From Stenotrophomonas nitritireducens (GTDB lineage Bacteria > Pseudomonadota > Gammaproteobacteria > Xanthomonadales > Xanthomonadaceae): a stretch of DNA of 64,000 nucleotides. The notes under the pieces were generated by a model. It searched no databases. It saw only the letters and a program-made list of their open reading frames with translations, and was not told the origin of the DNA. The stretch is from positions 1-64,000 of the forward strand of contig NZ_LDJG01000002.1 of NCBI RefSeq assembly GCF_001431425.1, read 5' to 3'. The first letter of the stretch is position 1. The number at the start of each line of letters is the position of its first letter. Shown here piece by piece: positions 10,605 through 19,978 of this stretch. The translations under genes and the position numbers were made by a program.

Positions 10605-11645
10605 ATGACCGTTGCCGTCCGTCGTTCCCAGCGTCCCCGCCTGCGTACCTCCGTGCTGGCTTCGGCCCTGCTGCTGGGCAGCCTGTGCGCCACGCCGATG
10701 CTGGCCCACGCGCGCCAGGCGCCGCCGCAGCCGGCCGCGCTGCAGGCCGAGGCCGAGCGCCTGGCCGCGCAGTTGCCGGGCGAGGTGGGCGCGGCGCTGG
10801 TGCACCTGGAGAGCGGGCGCGCGGTCTACGTCAATGGCGACCGGCCGTTGCCGATGGCCAGCACCATGAAGGTGCCGGTGGCGGTGCACATCCTCAAGCT
10901 GGTGGACGAGGGCAAGCTGGGCCTGCAGCAGCAGGTGCTGCTGGGGCCGGACGACATCTACCCGGACATGGGCGGCCCGATGGATACCCATCTGAGCGCC
11001 GGTTCGGCCATTACCATCCGCGACCTGCTGCACATGATGATCACGGTCAGCGACAACAACGCCACCGACATCCTGGTCCGCACCGGCGGCGGTCCCGAGG
11101 CGGTGCAGCAGCGCATGCGCGCGCTCGGCGTCGACGGCCTGCGCGTGGACCGCTACATCTGGGAACTGCTGGCCAACTACTACGGCAACGGCGCCTCGCA
11201 TGCGCAGCCGCTGGGGCCGGCCGCCTATGGCGAGCTGTCGCGTAGCGAACGCAGCGAGGCGCAGCGGCGCACCAACATGGACGCCTGGAACGCCGACCCG
11301 CGCGATACCAGCAGCGCCCGCGCCATGGCGCAGCTGCTGCAGCGCACCTGGAAGGGCGAGCTCCTGTCGCCGGAATCGACCCGCGTGCTGCAGCAGATCA
11401 TGCTCGACACCCGCACCGGCAACGCGCGCCTGCGCGGCATGCTGCCCAGCGGCACGCCGGTGGCGCACAAGACCGGTACGGTGGGTGACGTGATCAACGA
11501 CGTCGGCGTGATCGAGCTGCCGAACGGGCGCGGCCATGTCGTGACCACGGTGTTCATCAAGTCGCGCGCCTCGACCGAAGCGCGCGATGCGGCCATCGCC
11601 CAGCTGGCGCGTGCCGCGCACGACTACTACCTGTTCGTGCCCTGA
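10605..11645 (+). CDS. Exported class A beta-lactamase-fold serine hydrolase, atypical omega loop
   Basis: 346 residues with a signal peptide (cleavage near 'AHARQ', about residue 37). The penicillin-interacting motifs are SxxK (Ser86-Thr-Met-Lys89), SDN (149-151) and KTG (289-291), so the fold and the acylation serine are intact. The omega-loop glutamate motif ExxLN that deacylates beta-lactams in class A enzymes is not visible: the stretch ahead of the conserved 'PRDTSSARAMAQLL' reads 'SERSEAQRRTNMDAWNAD', in which a Glu lies about four residues too far upstream. It may hydrolyse beta-lactams poorly, or serve another role in peptidoglycan or ester hydrolysis. The start at 10605 gives a compact signal peptide; the frame is open further back. 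It is a single gene between two terminators. Confidence 0.85.
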   Translation: MTVAVRRSQRPRLRTSVLASALLLGSLCATPMLAHARQAPPQPAALQAEAERLAAQLPGEVGAALVHLESGRAVYVNGDRPLPMASTMKVPVAVHILKLVDEGKLGLQQQVLLGPDDIYPDMGGPMDTHLSAGSAITIRDLLHMMITVSDNNATDILVRTGGGPEAVQQRMRALGVDGLRVDRYIWELLANYYGNGASHAQPLGPAAYGELSRSERSEAQRRTNMDAWNADPRDTSSARAMAQLLQRTWKGELLSPESTRVLQQIMLDTRTGNARLRGMLPSGTPVAHKTGTVGDVINDVGVIELPNGRGHVVTTVFIKSRASTEARDAAIAQLARAAHDYYLFVP

Positions 11646-11652
11646 CCGAGCC

Positions 11653-11743
11653 GGAAAACCGGGGGCGGGCCCAGGTTCCCGTCGAGATTCCGCCAGCCTG
11701 CGCAGTACGCAGCCGGGAACGCGGTTCCGCCCCCGGGTTTTCC
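11653..11743. terminator. Large bidirectional terminator hairpin
   Basis: 'ggaaaaccgggggcgg' (11653-11668) pairs with 'ccgcccccgggttttcc' (11727-11743) with one bulged base; inner arms (aggttcccg / cgggaac) extend it. A/T-rich outer ends give a T-run on both strands. It separates the convergent hydrolase and AraC-type genes. Confidence 0.8.
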
Positions 11744-11744
11744 G

Positions 11745-12500
11745 CTAGCCGGGGCGACGCGCGGGTTCGGCCGCGTCGGCCGGCTCGCCGCCGTCGAACA
11801 CGTCTTCCAGGTTGCGGTACTCGCTGGGGGTCATGCCGACGGTGGCCTTGAACTGGCGCGCGAACGCGCTCTGGTCGCTGAAGCCGCAGCGCTGGCCGAT
11901 GCCGGCGATGCTGCCGGCCCCGCGCAGCAGGCGCATGGCCCTCTCGATGCGCAGCTTGATCAGGTACTGCTGCGGGGTGAGCTGGAACACGTGGCGGAAG
12001 TGGCGCTCCAGCTGCGCCAGCGACATGCCGGCCAGCTCGGCCAGGTGCGGTGCGCGCAGGTTGGATTCGAAATGTTCCTGCATGTGCGCCACCACCCGGT
12101 CGAGCTGGGCGAAGGCGGAGTGGCGGCTGTTGGGCCGGCCGAGGTCGCGCGAGACGCCCATCAGCCCGCTGATCTCGCCATCGGTGAACAGCGGGCGCTT
12201 GACGGTCAGGCACCAGCCGGGGCGCCGGTTCGGATACAGGTGCACCTCCAGGCGGTCGGCGATGGGATCGCCGGCCAGCACCTGCCGGTCCTGCAGCAGG
12301 TAGCGGTTGCCCAGCGGCGGCGGGAACACTTCCAGCGGCGAGCGGCCGATCACGTCGCCGCGCTTCCGGCGGCCGAGGCGCTGCACCAGGGTGAGGTTGC
12401 AGTGCGTGTAGCGCCCCTCGCGGTCCTTCACGAAGAACACGGTATCCGGCAGCGCATCGAACAGCTGCTGCACTTCGCTTGAGGAATGCTGTGCGTCCAT
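11745..12500 (-). CDS. PAS-AraC transcriptional regulator of the hydroxyproline operon
   Basis: 251 residues. Residues about 8-120 form a PAS-like sensor ('LFDALPDTVFFVKDREGRYT'), and about 135-235 two AraC/XylS helix-turn-helix motifs ('HLAELAGMSLAQLERHFRHV' and 'IAGIGQRCGFSDQSAFARQF', then 'GMTPSEYR'). It is transcribed away from the 4-hydroxyproline 2-epimerase with a 162-bp shared promoter region, the usual arrangement of a local activator. A PAS rather than cupin sensor is less usual for AraC proteins; the ligand is presumably hydroxyproline or a pathway intermediate, which is inference. Confidence 0.88.
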   Translation of the reverse strand: MDAQHSSSEVQQLFDALPDTVFFVKDREGRYTHCNLTLVQRLGRRKRGDVIGRSPLEVFPPPLGNRYLLQDRQVLAGDPIADRLEVHLYPNRRPGWCLTVKRPLFTDGEISGLMGVSRDLGRPNSRHSAFAQLDRVVAHMQEHFESNLRAPHLAELAGMSLAQLERHFRHVFQLTPQQYLIKLRIERAMRLLRGAGSIAGIGQRCGFSDQSAFARQFKATVGMTPSEYRNLEDVFDGGEPADAAEPARRPG

Positions 12501-12662
12501 GGGCGTCGTCCTCGCGTTGGCGCTCGTCGGCGTGGCGTGCGGCCGATGCTAGCGCATGCTTCCGGGCCGTGTCGCAGCGTTTCCGGGGTTGTGCCGAATT
12601 CCGCATGAGGGCGCCGAAAGCGCTGCTATTCGGCCCTGCGGCGGCGATGGGAGCATGTCCGC
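12501..12662. promoter_or_regulatory. Divergent promoter region, AraC regulator and hydroxyproline operon
   Basis: 162 bp between divergent starts, expected to hold the operon promoter and the AraC-type half-sites. No confident repeat pair or sigma-70 boxes could be picked by eye. The first gene has a weak ribosome site ('gggagcatgtccgc' before the ATG). Confidence 0.4.
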
Positions 12663-13607
12663 ATGCACCGGATAGACATCATCGATTCGCATACCGCAGG
12701 CGAACCCACCCGGGTCGTGCTCGGCGGCTTTCCCGACCTCGGCGGCGGCAGCCTGCAGCAGCGCCGCGAGCGCCTGATGCGCGACTTCGACCACTGGCGC
12801 GCGGCGCTGGCCTGCGAGCCGCGCGGCTCGGACACGATGGTGGGCGCGCTGCTGCTGCCGGCCGAAGACCCGTCCGCGTGCACCGGGGTGATCTTCTTCA
12901 ACAACGTCGGCTGCCTGGGCATGTGCGGCCACGGCACCATCGGCGTGGTGCGCACCCTGGCCGAGCTGGGCCGCATCCAGCCGGGCCGGCACCGCATCGA
13001 GACGCCGGTCGGCACGGTCGGCGTGGAACTGTTCGCCGACGGCCGCGTGGCGGTGGACAACGTGGAGAGCTGGCGCCACCTGCACGATGTCGCGGTGGAC
13101 GTGCCCGGCCATGGCATGGTGCATGGCGACGTGGCCTGGGGCGGCAACTGGTTCTTCATCACCGCGCAGGCGCCCTGCGCGCTGACCCTGGCCAACCAGC
13201 GCGAGCTGACCGCCTATACCGAAGCGATCCGCATCGCGCTGGAGCGCGACGGCATCGGCGGTGCCGACGGCGCCATCGATCATGTCGAAGTCAACGCGAC
13301 CGCGCCGGACGGCAGCGGCACCGCGCGCAACTTCGTGTTGTGCCCGGGCCTGGCCTACGACCGTTCGCCCTGCGGCACCGGCACCAGCGCCAAGCTGGCC
13401 TGCCTGGCCGCCGACGGCAAGCTGGACGAAGGCGTGCGCTGGGTACAGCAGGGCATCCTCGGCAGCGCGTTCGAGGCCTCTTACCGGCAGGGCACGCGCG
13501 GCATCCTGCCGCGGATCACCGGCCAGGCCTGGATCACCGCGCGCGCGACCCTGCTGATCGACGACGCCGATCCGTTCGCCTGGGGCATCGGCAGCCAGGC
13601 ATCGTGA
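12663..13607 (+). CDS. 4-hydroxyproline 2-epimerase
   Basis: 314 residues of the proline racemase superfamily. It inverts C2 of trans-4-hydroxy-L-proline to cis-4-hydroxy-D-proline, the first step of bacterial hydroxyproline breakdown. The two catalytic cysteines are present, Cys88 in 'GMCGHGT' and Cys237 in '[11 protein letters not shown]'; both being Cys marks an epimerase/racemase rather than a dehydratase (Thr in the second position). '[10 protein letters not shown]' near the N-terminus is also conserved. It is the first gene of the operon and overlaps the next by 4 bp. Confidence 0.95.
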   Translation: MHRIDIIDSHTAGEPTRVVLGGFPDLGGGSLQQRRERLMRDFDHWRAALACEPRGSDTMVGALLLPAEDPSACTGVIFFNNVGCLGMCGHGTIGVVRTLAELGRIQPGRHRIETPVGTVGVELFADGRVAVDNVESWRHLHDVAVDVPGHGMVHGDVAWGGNWFFITAQAPCALTLANQRELTAYTEAIRIALERDGIGGADGAIDHVEVNATAPDGSGTARNFVLCPGLAYDRSPCGTGTSAKLACLAADGKLDEGVRWVQQGILGSAFEASYRQGTRGILPRITGQAWITARATLLIDDADPFAWGIGSQAS

Positions 13608-14722
13608 GTGGTCACAGTCGCCACGACCTGATCGTCATCGGCGCCGGCATCGTCGGCGCCGCCTGCGCGGAGGCGGCGGTCGCCGCCGGCCTGCGCGTGG
13701 CGGTGGTCGAGAGCGGTGCGATCGGCGGCGGCGCCAGCGCTGCGGCGATGGGCCATCTGGTGGCGATGGACGGCGACCCGCACGAGCTGGCGTTGTGCGT
13801 GTACTCGCTGCGGCTGTGGCAGCGCTGGGCGGCATGGCCCGAGAGCGAGCACCAGCGCTGCGGCACGCTGTGGGTGGCGCGCGAAGAACAGGAGCTGGAA
13901 GGTGTGGCGGCGCGCGTCGAAGCGCTGGCGGCGATGGGCGTGCGCGCCGAAGCAGTCGATGCGCGTGGCCTGTATGCGCTGGAGCCCGCCCTCGCCGCCG
14001 GCATGAAAGGCGGCATGCGCGTGGCCGACGACGCGGTGGTGTATCCGCCGCGCGTGGCCTGGCGCCTGATCGAGGAAGCGCGCGGAGCCGGCGCGCAGCT
14101 GTTCGCCGGCGCGCGCGCCGAATGCCTGGTCGATGGCGGCGTGCGCCTGGCCGATGGCCGCGTGCTGCACGGACCGGTGCTGGTGGCCACGGGCGTGGCC
14201 CTGCCGGAGCTGCTGCCGGAACTGCCGATGCGCGCGCGCAAGGGACAGCTGGTGATCACCGAGCGCCATCGGCCGCTGCTGCGCCACCAGTTGATCGAAA
14301 TGGGCTACGCCGCCGCCGCGCATGGCGCGGATACGGCCAGCGTGTCGTTCAACGTGCAGCCGCGGCCCAACGGCCAGCTGCTGATCGGTTCCTCGCGCGA
14401 GTACGACGCCACCGGCATGGACATTTCACTGCCGCTGCTGCGACGCATGCTGCAGCGGGCCACGGCCTTCGTGCCGGCGCTGCGCGAGGTGCGCGCGCTG
14501 CGCAGCTGGTGCGGCTTCCGCCCGGCCACCGCCGATGGCCTGCCGTATCTGGGCCCGGTGCCGGGCCGTCGCGACGTATGGGTGGCGGCCGGTCATGAAG
14601 GCCTGGGCATCACCGCGGCGCCGGGCAGTGCGCGGCTGGTGATCGATGCCCTGCTCGGGCGCACGCCGGCCCTGCCGTTGGTGCCCTACCTGCCGGAACG
14701 CGCGATGCGGGGCGAGGCATGA
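13604..14722 (+). CDS. D-hydroxyproline dehydrogenase, FAD catalytic subunit (DadA/HcnC-like)
   Basis: 372 residues starting at GTG 13604, which overlaps the epimerase stop (GTGA). The N-terminus is the FAD Rossmann motif '[22 protein letters not shown]', followed by a DAO-type fold with '[19 protein letters not shown]'-like C-terminal flavin contacts ([17 protein letters not shown]). It oxidises cis-4-hydroxy-D-proline to a pyrroline. The next two genes encode a small [2Fe-2S] protein and a second flavoprotein, so the three probably form the hetero-oligomeric dehydrogenase known from Pseudomonas hydroxyproline loci and from HCN synthase HcnABC. An ATG start would require an implausible frame extension; GTG is well supported by coupling. 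Confidence 0.88.
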   Translation: MSGHSRHDLIVIGAGIVGAACAEAAVAAGLRVAVVESGAIGGGASAAAMGHLVAMDGDPHELALCVYSLRLWQRWAAWPESEHQRCGTLWVAREEQELEGVAARVEALAAMGVRAEAVDARGLYALEPALAAGMKGGMRVADDAVVYPPRVAWRLIEEARGAGAQLFAGARAECLVDGGVRLADGRVLHGPVLVATGVALPELLPELPMRARKGQLVITERHRPLLRHQLIEMGYAAAAHGADTASVSFNVQPRPNGQLLIGSSREYDATGMDISLPLLRRMLQRATAFVPALREVRALRSWCGFRPATADGLPYLGPVPGRRDVWVAAGHEGLGITAAPGSARLVIDALLGRTPALPLVPYLPERAMRGEA

Positions 14723-14961
14723 ACAGCATCGTGTTGAGCGTCGATGGCGTGCAGGTGGAAGTGCCCGACGGCGCCAGCGTGGCCGCCGCGGTCGCGCGCC
14801 GCGGGTCGGTCTTCCGCCGTTCGCCCGGCGGCCAGCCGCGCGCGCCGCTGTGCGGCATGGGCGTGTGTTTCGAATGCCGGGTCAGCATCGACGGCGTGGC
14901 GCAGCAACGCGCCTGCATGGTGCTGGCGCGGCCGGGCATGCGGGTGGAGACGCAGCCATGA
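14719..14961 (+). CDS. Small [2Fe-2S] subunit of D-hydroxyproline dehydrogenase (HcnA-like)
   Basis: 80 residues. Plant-type ferredoxin cysteines are present as C45-x4-C50-x2-C53-x12-C66 ('PLCGMGVCFECRV ... RACM'). It overlaps both neighbours by 4 bp, so its amount is coupled to the two flavoproteins. In HcnABC-type complexes this subunit passes electrons between flavins. No signal peptide is present, so the complex sits in the cytoplasm or on the inner membrane face. Confidence 0.9.
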   Translation: MNSIVLSVDGVQVEVPDGASVAAAVARRGSVFRRSPGGQPRAPLCGMGVCFECRVSIDGVAQQRACMVLARPGMRVETQP

Positions 14962-16262
14962 AGCAGCGGCGTTTCGACCTGCTGGTGGTGGGCGCGGGGC
15001 CGGCCGGCCTCGCCGCCGCGCATGCCGCGGCCCGGCGCGGGGCGAAGGTCGGGCTGGTGGACGCGCAGCCGCGCGCCGGCGGCCAGGTCTGGCGGCACGA
15101 CCTGCGCTTCGGCGTGCCGGCGATGGCGCGTACGCAGATCGAGGGCCTCGGTTCGGCGGGCATCGAGTGGCTGGCCGGGCACGAAGTGGTCCTGGCCGAC
15201 GACCACACCGTGGTCGCCAGCCATGCCGACGGCGCGGTGGCGCTGCACTGGCGCAAGCTGGTGATCGCCACCGGCGCGCGCGAACTGATGCTGCCGTTCC
15301 CCGGCTGGACCCTGCCGGGCGTGACCGGCGCCGGCGGCCTGCAGGCGCTGGCCAAGCAGGGCTGGCCGGTGGCCGGCAAACGCGTGGTCGTGGCCGGCAC
15401 CGGTCCGCTGCTGCTGGCGGCGGCGGCGACGCTGCGCCGCCACGGCGCGCAGGTGCTCGGCATCCACGAACAGGCGGGCAGGGAGGTGCTGCACGCCTTC
15501 GCGCGCCGGCTGTGGCGCTGGCCGTCGCGGCTGGCGCAGGCGGTGGCGCTGCGTGCGCGCCTCGCCGGGGTGCCATGGCATGCCGGCAGCGTGGTGCTGG
15601 CCGCGCACGGCGATGACACGCTGCGTGCGGTCGAAGTGGAGCGCGGCAACGGCCGCGAATGGATCGAATGCGACCAGCTGGCGGTCGGCTGGGGACTGGT
15701 GCCGAACGTCGAACTGGCACGCCTGCTGGGCTGCGGGCTGGATACGACTTCGGTGCATCCGGCCGTGCGCGTCGATGCGCGCCTGCGCAGCAGCCATCCC
15801 GACATCCATGCCGCCGGCGAGGCGCTGGGCGTCGGCGGACGCGACTGCGCGCGCGTCGAGGGCGCGATGGCGGCCTGCTTCGCGCTCGGCGACGAACGCG
15901 GCGGCGAGGCGCTGCGCGCACGCCGCGAGCGCGAGCGTGCCTATGCCGATCTGCTGCACGCCCACTTCGCCCCCGACGCGCGCACGCGCGCCCTGGCGAC
16001 GCCCGACACCCTGGCCTGCCGCTGCGAGGACGTGCCGATGTCCGCGGTGCATGCGCACGCCGACCCGCGCCAGCTGCGGCTGGTCACGCGCTGCGGCATG
16101 GGTGCCTGCCAGGGCCGTGTCTGCGGCGCCGCGCTGCGCGAACTGCGGCTGGCTTCGCCTTCCCTCTCCCCCACCGCCGTGCGGCCACCGCTGACTCCGG
16201 TCGCGTTGGCCGCATTGGCCGATGTTCCCTCCGACGAACCCGAACAAGGTAAAGACCCATGA
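14958..16262 (+). CDS. D-hydroxyproline dehydrogenase, NAD(P)/FAD-type subunit with BFD-like [2Fe-2S] domain (HcnB-like)
   Basis: 434 residues. N-terminal dinucleotide fold 'DLLVVGAGPAGLAAAHAAA', a second Rossmann motif 'RVVVAGTGPLLLAAAATL' near residue 140, and a C-terminal bacterioferredoxin-associated-type cluster with C354-x-C356 ('ACRCEDV') and C379-x4-C384 ('CGMGACQG'). This layout is that of HcnB and of the alpha subunit of octopine/nopaline and D-hydroxyproline dehydrogenases. The start at 14958 is set by the 4-bp overlap with the ferredoxin gene; the frame stays open upstream without meaning. The protein ends in an unconserved Pro/Ser-rich tail of about 40 residues. Confidence 0.9.
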   Translation: MKQRRFDLLVVGAGPAGLAAAHAAARRGAKVGLVDAQPRAGGQVWRHDLRFGVPAMARTQIEGLGSAGIEWLAGHEVVLADDHTVVASHADGAVALHWRKLVIATGARELMLPFPGWTLPGVTGAGGLQALAKQGWPVAGKRVVVAGTGPLLLAAAATLRRHGAQVLGIHEQAGREVLHAFARRLWRWPSRLAQAVALRARLAGVPWHAGSVVLAAHGDDTLRAVEVERGNGREWIECDQLAVGWGLVPNVELARLLGCGLDTTSVHPAVRVDARLRSSHPDIHAAGEALGVGGRDCARVEGAMAACFALGDERGGEALRARRERERAYADLLHAHFAPDARTRALATPDTLACRCEDVPMSAVHAHADPRQLRLVTRCGMGACQGRVCGAALRELRLASPSLSPTAVRPPLTPVALAALADVPSDEPEQGKDP

Positions 16263-17161
16263 GCAATGCAGGTTTCTGGCGCGGCGTGCTGCCGGCCATC
16301 ACCACGCCCTTCACCGCCAGCGGCGAGGTCGACCACGCCTTCCTGGCCGAACATGCCAAGCGCATGCTCGCCGCCGGCTGCAGCGGCATCGTGCCGCTGG
16401 GCTCGCTGGGCGAGAGCGCCACGCTCACCTTCGACGAGAAGATCGCCATCGTGCGCACCCTGGTCGCGGCCGTGGAAGGGCGCGTGCCGGTGGTGGCCGG
16501 CATCGCCGCGCTGTCCACCGACGAGGGCGTGGCACTGGTGCAGGCGGTCAAGGCCGCTGGCGCCGGCGGGGTGATGGTGCTGCCGCCGTATGTGTACTCC
16601 AGCGACGCGCACGAGATGGGGGCGTACATCCGCACGATCCTGGCCGCCACCGATCTGCCGGTGCTGCTCTACAACAACCCCATCGCCTACCGCACCGACT
16701 TCACTCCGGCGCAGATCGCGCAGTTCGCCGCCGATTTCCCGCACGTGCAGGCGATCAAGGAATCCTCCGGCGACGTGCGCCGCCTGGCGGCGATCCGCGA
16801 ACTGATCGGCGACCGCCTGGTGCTGCTGGTGGGCGTGGACGACCTGATCGTGGAGGGCATCGCGATGGGCGCCGAGGGCTGGATCGCCGGCACCGTCAAC
16901 GCTTTCCCGGAAGAAGCGGTGCAGCTGTTCGAGCAGGCGCGCACTGGCGGCTACGCGGCCGCACGCGACCTGTACGAGTGGTCGCTGCCGCTGCTGCGCA
17001 TGGACACGGTTCCCAAGTTCGTGCAGCTGATCAAGCTGATGCAGGAGCGCGTGGGCCTGGGCAGCGAGCGCGTGCGCGGGCCGCGACGGGTGGTGGAGGG
17101 CGCCGAGCGCGAGCAGGCGCTGGCGCTGATCGACCACGCCATCGCCACCCGGAAGCGCTGA
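16259..17161 (+). CDS. Pyrroline-4-hydroxy-2-carboxylate deaminase (DapA/NAL family)
   Basis: 300 residues of the dihydrodipicolinate synthase superfamily. Schiff-base Lys167 lies in 'HVQAIKESSGDVRRL' and the partner Tyr138 in 'LLYNNPIAYRTDF'. In hydroxyproline operons this family member converts 1-pyrroline-4-hydroxy-2-carboxylate to alpha-ketoglutarate semialdehyde with loss of ammonia. The position between the dehydrogenase subunits and an aldehyde dehydrogenase decides this call over DapA itself. It overlaps the previous gene by 4 bp. Confidence 0.92.
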   Translation: MSNAGFWRGVLPAITTPFTASGEVDHAFLAEHAKRMLAAGCSGIVPLGSLGESATLTFDEKIAIVRTLVAAVEGRVPVVAGIAALSTDEGVALVQAVKAAGAGGVMVLPPYVYSSDAHEMGAYIRTILAATDLPVLLYNNPIAYRTDFTPAQIAQFAADFPHVQAIKESSGDVRRLAAIRELIGDRLVLLVGVDDLIVEGIAMGAEGWIAGTVNAFPEEAVQLFEQARTGGYAAARDLYEWSLPLLRMDTVPKFVQLIKLMQERVGLGSERVRGPRRVVEGAEREQALALIDHAIATRKR

Positions 17162-17162
17162 C

Positions 17163-18755
17163 ATGGACACGGTCGCGCCCCTGCTCATCGCCGGCCGCTG
17201 GCAGGCCGCACAGGACGGCATGGAGACCTTCCGTGCGTTCGATCCGGCCAGCGGGGACGCCATCGGGCCGGCGTTCCCGCGCAGCGGCGCGACCGACGTG
17301 GAACAGGCGCTGGCCGCGGCCAGCGCCGCCGCGCCGCGGCTGGCCGCCACCGACCCGGAACGCATCGCCGCCTTCCTCGACGCCTACGCCGATGCGCTGG
17401 AAGCCGATGCCGACGCGCTGGTGCAGCTGGCGCACGCGGAAACCGGCCTGCCTGCCGCGCCGCGGCTGCGCGGCAATGAACTGCCGCGCACCTGCAGCCA
17501 GCTGCGCCAGGCCGCCGCCGCCGTGCGCGGCCACCGCTGGACGCAACCGGTGATCGATACCGCCGCGGGCCTGCGCTCGCACCACGCACCGCTGGGCAAG
17601 CCGGTGCTGGTGTTCGGCCCGAACAACTTCCCGTTCGCCTTCAATGCCGTGTCCGGCGGCGATTTCGCCGCGGCCATCGCCGCACGCAATCCGGTGATCG
17701 CCAAGGCGCATCCGGCGCATCCGGCCACCAGCCAGCGCCTGGCCGGGCATGCGCAGCGCGTCGCCGAAGCCGCCGGCCTGCCGCCGGCCACGGTACAGCT
17801 GCTGTACGACGTCGAACCGGCACTGGGCCTGGCCCTGGCCGGCGATGCGCGGCTGGGTGCGGTCGCCTTCACCGGCAGCCGATCCGCCGGGCTGGCCCTG
17901 AAACAGGCCGCCGATGCCGCCGGCACTCCCTTCTTCGGCGAGCTGTCCAGCCTCAACCCGGTGTTCCTGCTGCCCGGTGCGCTGGCCGAGCGTGGGCCGG
18001 CGCTGGCCGGGGAGTTCAGCGGTTCCTGCCTGCTCGGCAGCGGCCAGTTCTGCACCAACCCGGGGCTGGTGATCGTGCCTGAAGGCGCGGCTGGCGATGC
18101 CTTCGTCGCCGATGTGCAGGCGCGCTTCGCCGCCACCGCGCCGCTGCCGCTGCTTTCGCGCGGCGTGCTGGTGTCGCTGCGGCATGCGATCGCGGCGTTG
18201 CGCGACGCGGGTGCGCGGCTGCTGTGCGGCGGCGATGCCGGCACCACGGGCTACCGCCATGCGCCGACGCTGCTGACGGTGGGTGCGGAGGATTTCCTCG
18301 CCGACCCGCGGCGGTTCCAGGCCGAGGCCTTCGGGCCGTGCAGCCTGCTGGTGCGCGCGGCCGATGCCGCGCAGATGCAGGCCATCGCCTCGACCCTCGA
18401 AGGCCAACTCACCGGCACGCTGTACCGCGCCGCCGACGGCAGCGACGATGCCGCCTGGCGTTCGCTCGCCGCCGCGCTGCGGCCGCGCGTGGGCCGCCTG
18501 ATCGCCGACCGCATGCCCACCGGCGTGCTGGTCAGCCCGGCGCAGCAGCATGGCGGTCCGTTCCCGGCCTCGACCCAGCCCGGCTTCACCGCCGTCGGCC
18601 TGCCGGCGGCGATCCTGCGCTTCACCGCGCTGCAGGCATACGACAATGTGCCCGATGCGCTGCTGCCGCCCGAACTGCGCGACCGCAACCCGGGCGGCCT
18701 GCCGCGCTGGACCGACCAGCACTGCACCACCGCCGATATCGGAGCCACCCCATGA
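17163..18755 (+). CDS. Alpha-ketoglutarate semialdehyde dehydrogenase
   Basis: 530 residues, typical for the longer KGSADH type found in hydroxyproline and sugar-acid operons. Catalytic Cys297 is in 'GSGQFCTNPGL', the general base Glu260 in 'FFGELSSLNPVF', the NAD(P) site has 'FGPNNFPFAFNA' (151-162) and Lys181. It oxidises alpha-ketoglutarate semialdehyde to alpha-ketoglutarate, completing the route to the TCA cycle. It begins one base after the deaminase stop and overlaps the next gene by 4 bp. Confidence 0.93.
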   Translation: MDTVAPLLIAGRWQAAQDGMETFRAFDPASGDAIGPAFPRSGATDVEQALAAASAAAPRLAATDPERIAAFLDAYADALEADADALVQLAHAETGLPAAPRLRGNELPRTCSQLRQAAAAVRGHRWTQPVIDTAAGLRSHHAPLGKPVLVFGPNNFPFAFNAVSGGDFAAAIAARNPVIAKAHPAHPATSQRLAGHAQRVAEAAGLPPATVQLLYDVEPALGLALAGDARLGAVAFTGSRSAGLALKQAADAAGTPFFGELSSLNPVFLLPGALAERGPALAGEFSGSCLLGSGQFCTNPGLVIVPEGAAGDAFVADVQARFAATAPLPLLSRGVLVSLRHAIAALRDAGARLLCGGDAGTTGYRHAPTLLTVGAEDFLADPRRFQAEAFGPCSLLVRAADAAQMQAIASTLEGQLTGTLYRAADGSDDAAWRSLAAALRPRVGRLIADRMPTGVLVSPAQQHGGPFPASTQPGFTAVGLPAAILRFTALQAYDNVPDALLPPELRDRNPGGLPRWTDQHCTTADIGATP

Positions 18756-19954
18756 ATGCACAGATAGGACACCTCACCCTGGAACAGGCGCGCGCGCAGC
18801 TGGCGCCGTGGCCGCACCGTGCGCCGCCGATCGGCGATGCCGAATACGCCCAGCGGCTGGAACGCGCGCGCGGCCTGATGCGCGCACAGGGCGTGGACGC
18901 GCTGCTGGTCACCGCCGGCACCTCGCTGCGCTGGTTCGCCGGCGTGCCGTGGGGCGGCAGCGAGCGGCTGGTGGCGATGCTGCTCACGCTGGAAGGCGAG
19001 CCGCTGATGGTCTGCCCGGTGTTCGAGGAAGGCTCGCTGGATGCGGTGCTGCGCATCCCGGCCGGCAAGCGCCTGTGGGAAGAACACGAGGACCCGCACG
19101 CGCTTGTGGCCCAGGCCATGGTCGAGCGCGGCGCGCGCACGCTGGCACTGGACCCGGAAGCGCCGTACCGCGTGCAGGTGGGCCTGGCCGCGCACCTCGG
19201 CGCGACGGCCATCACCTCGGCCGCGGCGGTCATCGACGGCTGCCGCATGTGCAAGTCGCCGGCCGAACTGGCGCTGATGCAGCAGGCCTGCGACATGACC
19301 CTGCAGGTGCAGCGGCTGGCCGCCGGCATCGCCCGCGAGGGCATCGGCACCGACGAACTGGTGCGCTTCATCGACGAGGCCCACCGCGCGCTCGGCGCCG
19401 ATGGTGGTTCGACCTTCTGCATCGTGCAGTTCGGCCACGCCACCGCCTTCCCGCACGGCATTCCCGGCGTGCAGCACCTGCGCCGCGGCGAACTGGTGCT
19501 GATCGACACCGGCTGCAGCGTGCAGGGCTACAACTCCGACGTCACCCGCACCTGGATCTTCGGCGAAGCCGATGCCGGGCAGCGGCGCATCTGGGACCTG
19601 GAGCGCGCCGCGCAGCAGGCCGCCTTCGACGCGGTGCGCCCCGGCGTGACCTGCGAGGCGGTGGACCAGGCCGCGCGCGACGTGCTGGAAGCCGGAGGAC
19701 TGGGGCCGGACTACCGCCTGCCCGGACTGCCGCACCGTACCGGCCATGGCTGCGGGCTGGCGATCCACGAGGCGCCGTACCTGGTGCGCGGCAACGCCCT
19801 GCCGCTGGCGCCGGGCATGTGCTGCAGCAACGAGCCGATGATCGTGGTGCCGGGCCGCTTCGGCGTGCGCCTGGAAGACCACTTCCACGTCACCGCCGAC
19901 GGCGCGCAGTGGTTCACGCCGCCATCCATCGCTATCGACCAGCCATTCGCCTGA
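18752..19954 (+). CDS. M24 family metallopeptidase (Xaa-Pro peptidase-like)
   Basis: 400 residues without a signal peptide, so cytoplasmic. It has a creatinase/prolidase N-terminal domain and a C-terminal 'pita-bread' domain with all five metal ligands visible: Asp in 'LIDTGCS', Asp in 'NSDVTRTW', His in 'RTGHGCGL', Glu in 'CSNEPMIV' and Glu in 'RLEDHF'. Family members cleave bonds next to proline, and some act on Xaa-hydroxyproline. It overlaps the aldehyde dehydrogenase by 4 bp, so it is part of the hydroxyproline operon and probably frees proline or hydroxyproline from imported peptides. Creatinase-like activity cannot be excluded. Confidence 0.9.
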   Translation: MNAQIGHLTLEQARAQLAPWPHRAPPIGDAEYAQRLERARGLMRAQGVDALLVTAGTSLRWFAGVPWGGSERLVAMLLTLEGEPLMVCPVFEEGSLDAVLRIPAGKRLWEEHEDPHALVAQAMVERGARTLALDPEAPYRVQVGLAAHLGATAITSAAAVIDGCRMCKSPAELALMQQACDMTLQVQRLAAGIAREGIGTDELVRFIDEAHRALGADGGSTFCIVQFGHATAFPHGIPGVQHLRRGELVLIDTGCSVQGYNSDVTRTWIFGEADAGQRRIWDLERAAQQAAFDAVRPGVTCEAVDQAARDVLEAGGLGPDYRLPGLPHRTGHGCGLAIHEAPYLVRGNALPLAPGMCCSNEPMIVVPGRFGVRLEDHFHVTADGAQWFTPPSIAIDQPFA

Positions 19955-19978
19955 CCGCACGCAAGGGAGAACGACCGC

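Noticed and set aside
12663-13607. Proline racemase or hydroxyproline dehydratase
   Set aside because: Two catalytic Cys (88 and 237) rule out the Cys/Thr dehydratase, and the operon with dehydrogenase, deaminase and KGSADH favours the 4-hydroxyproline epimerase.
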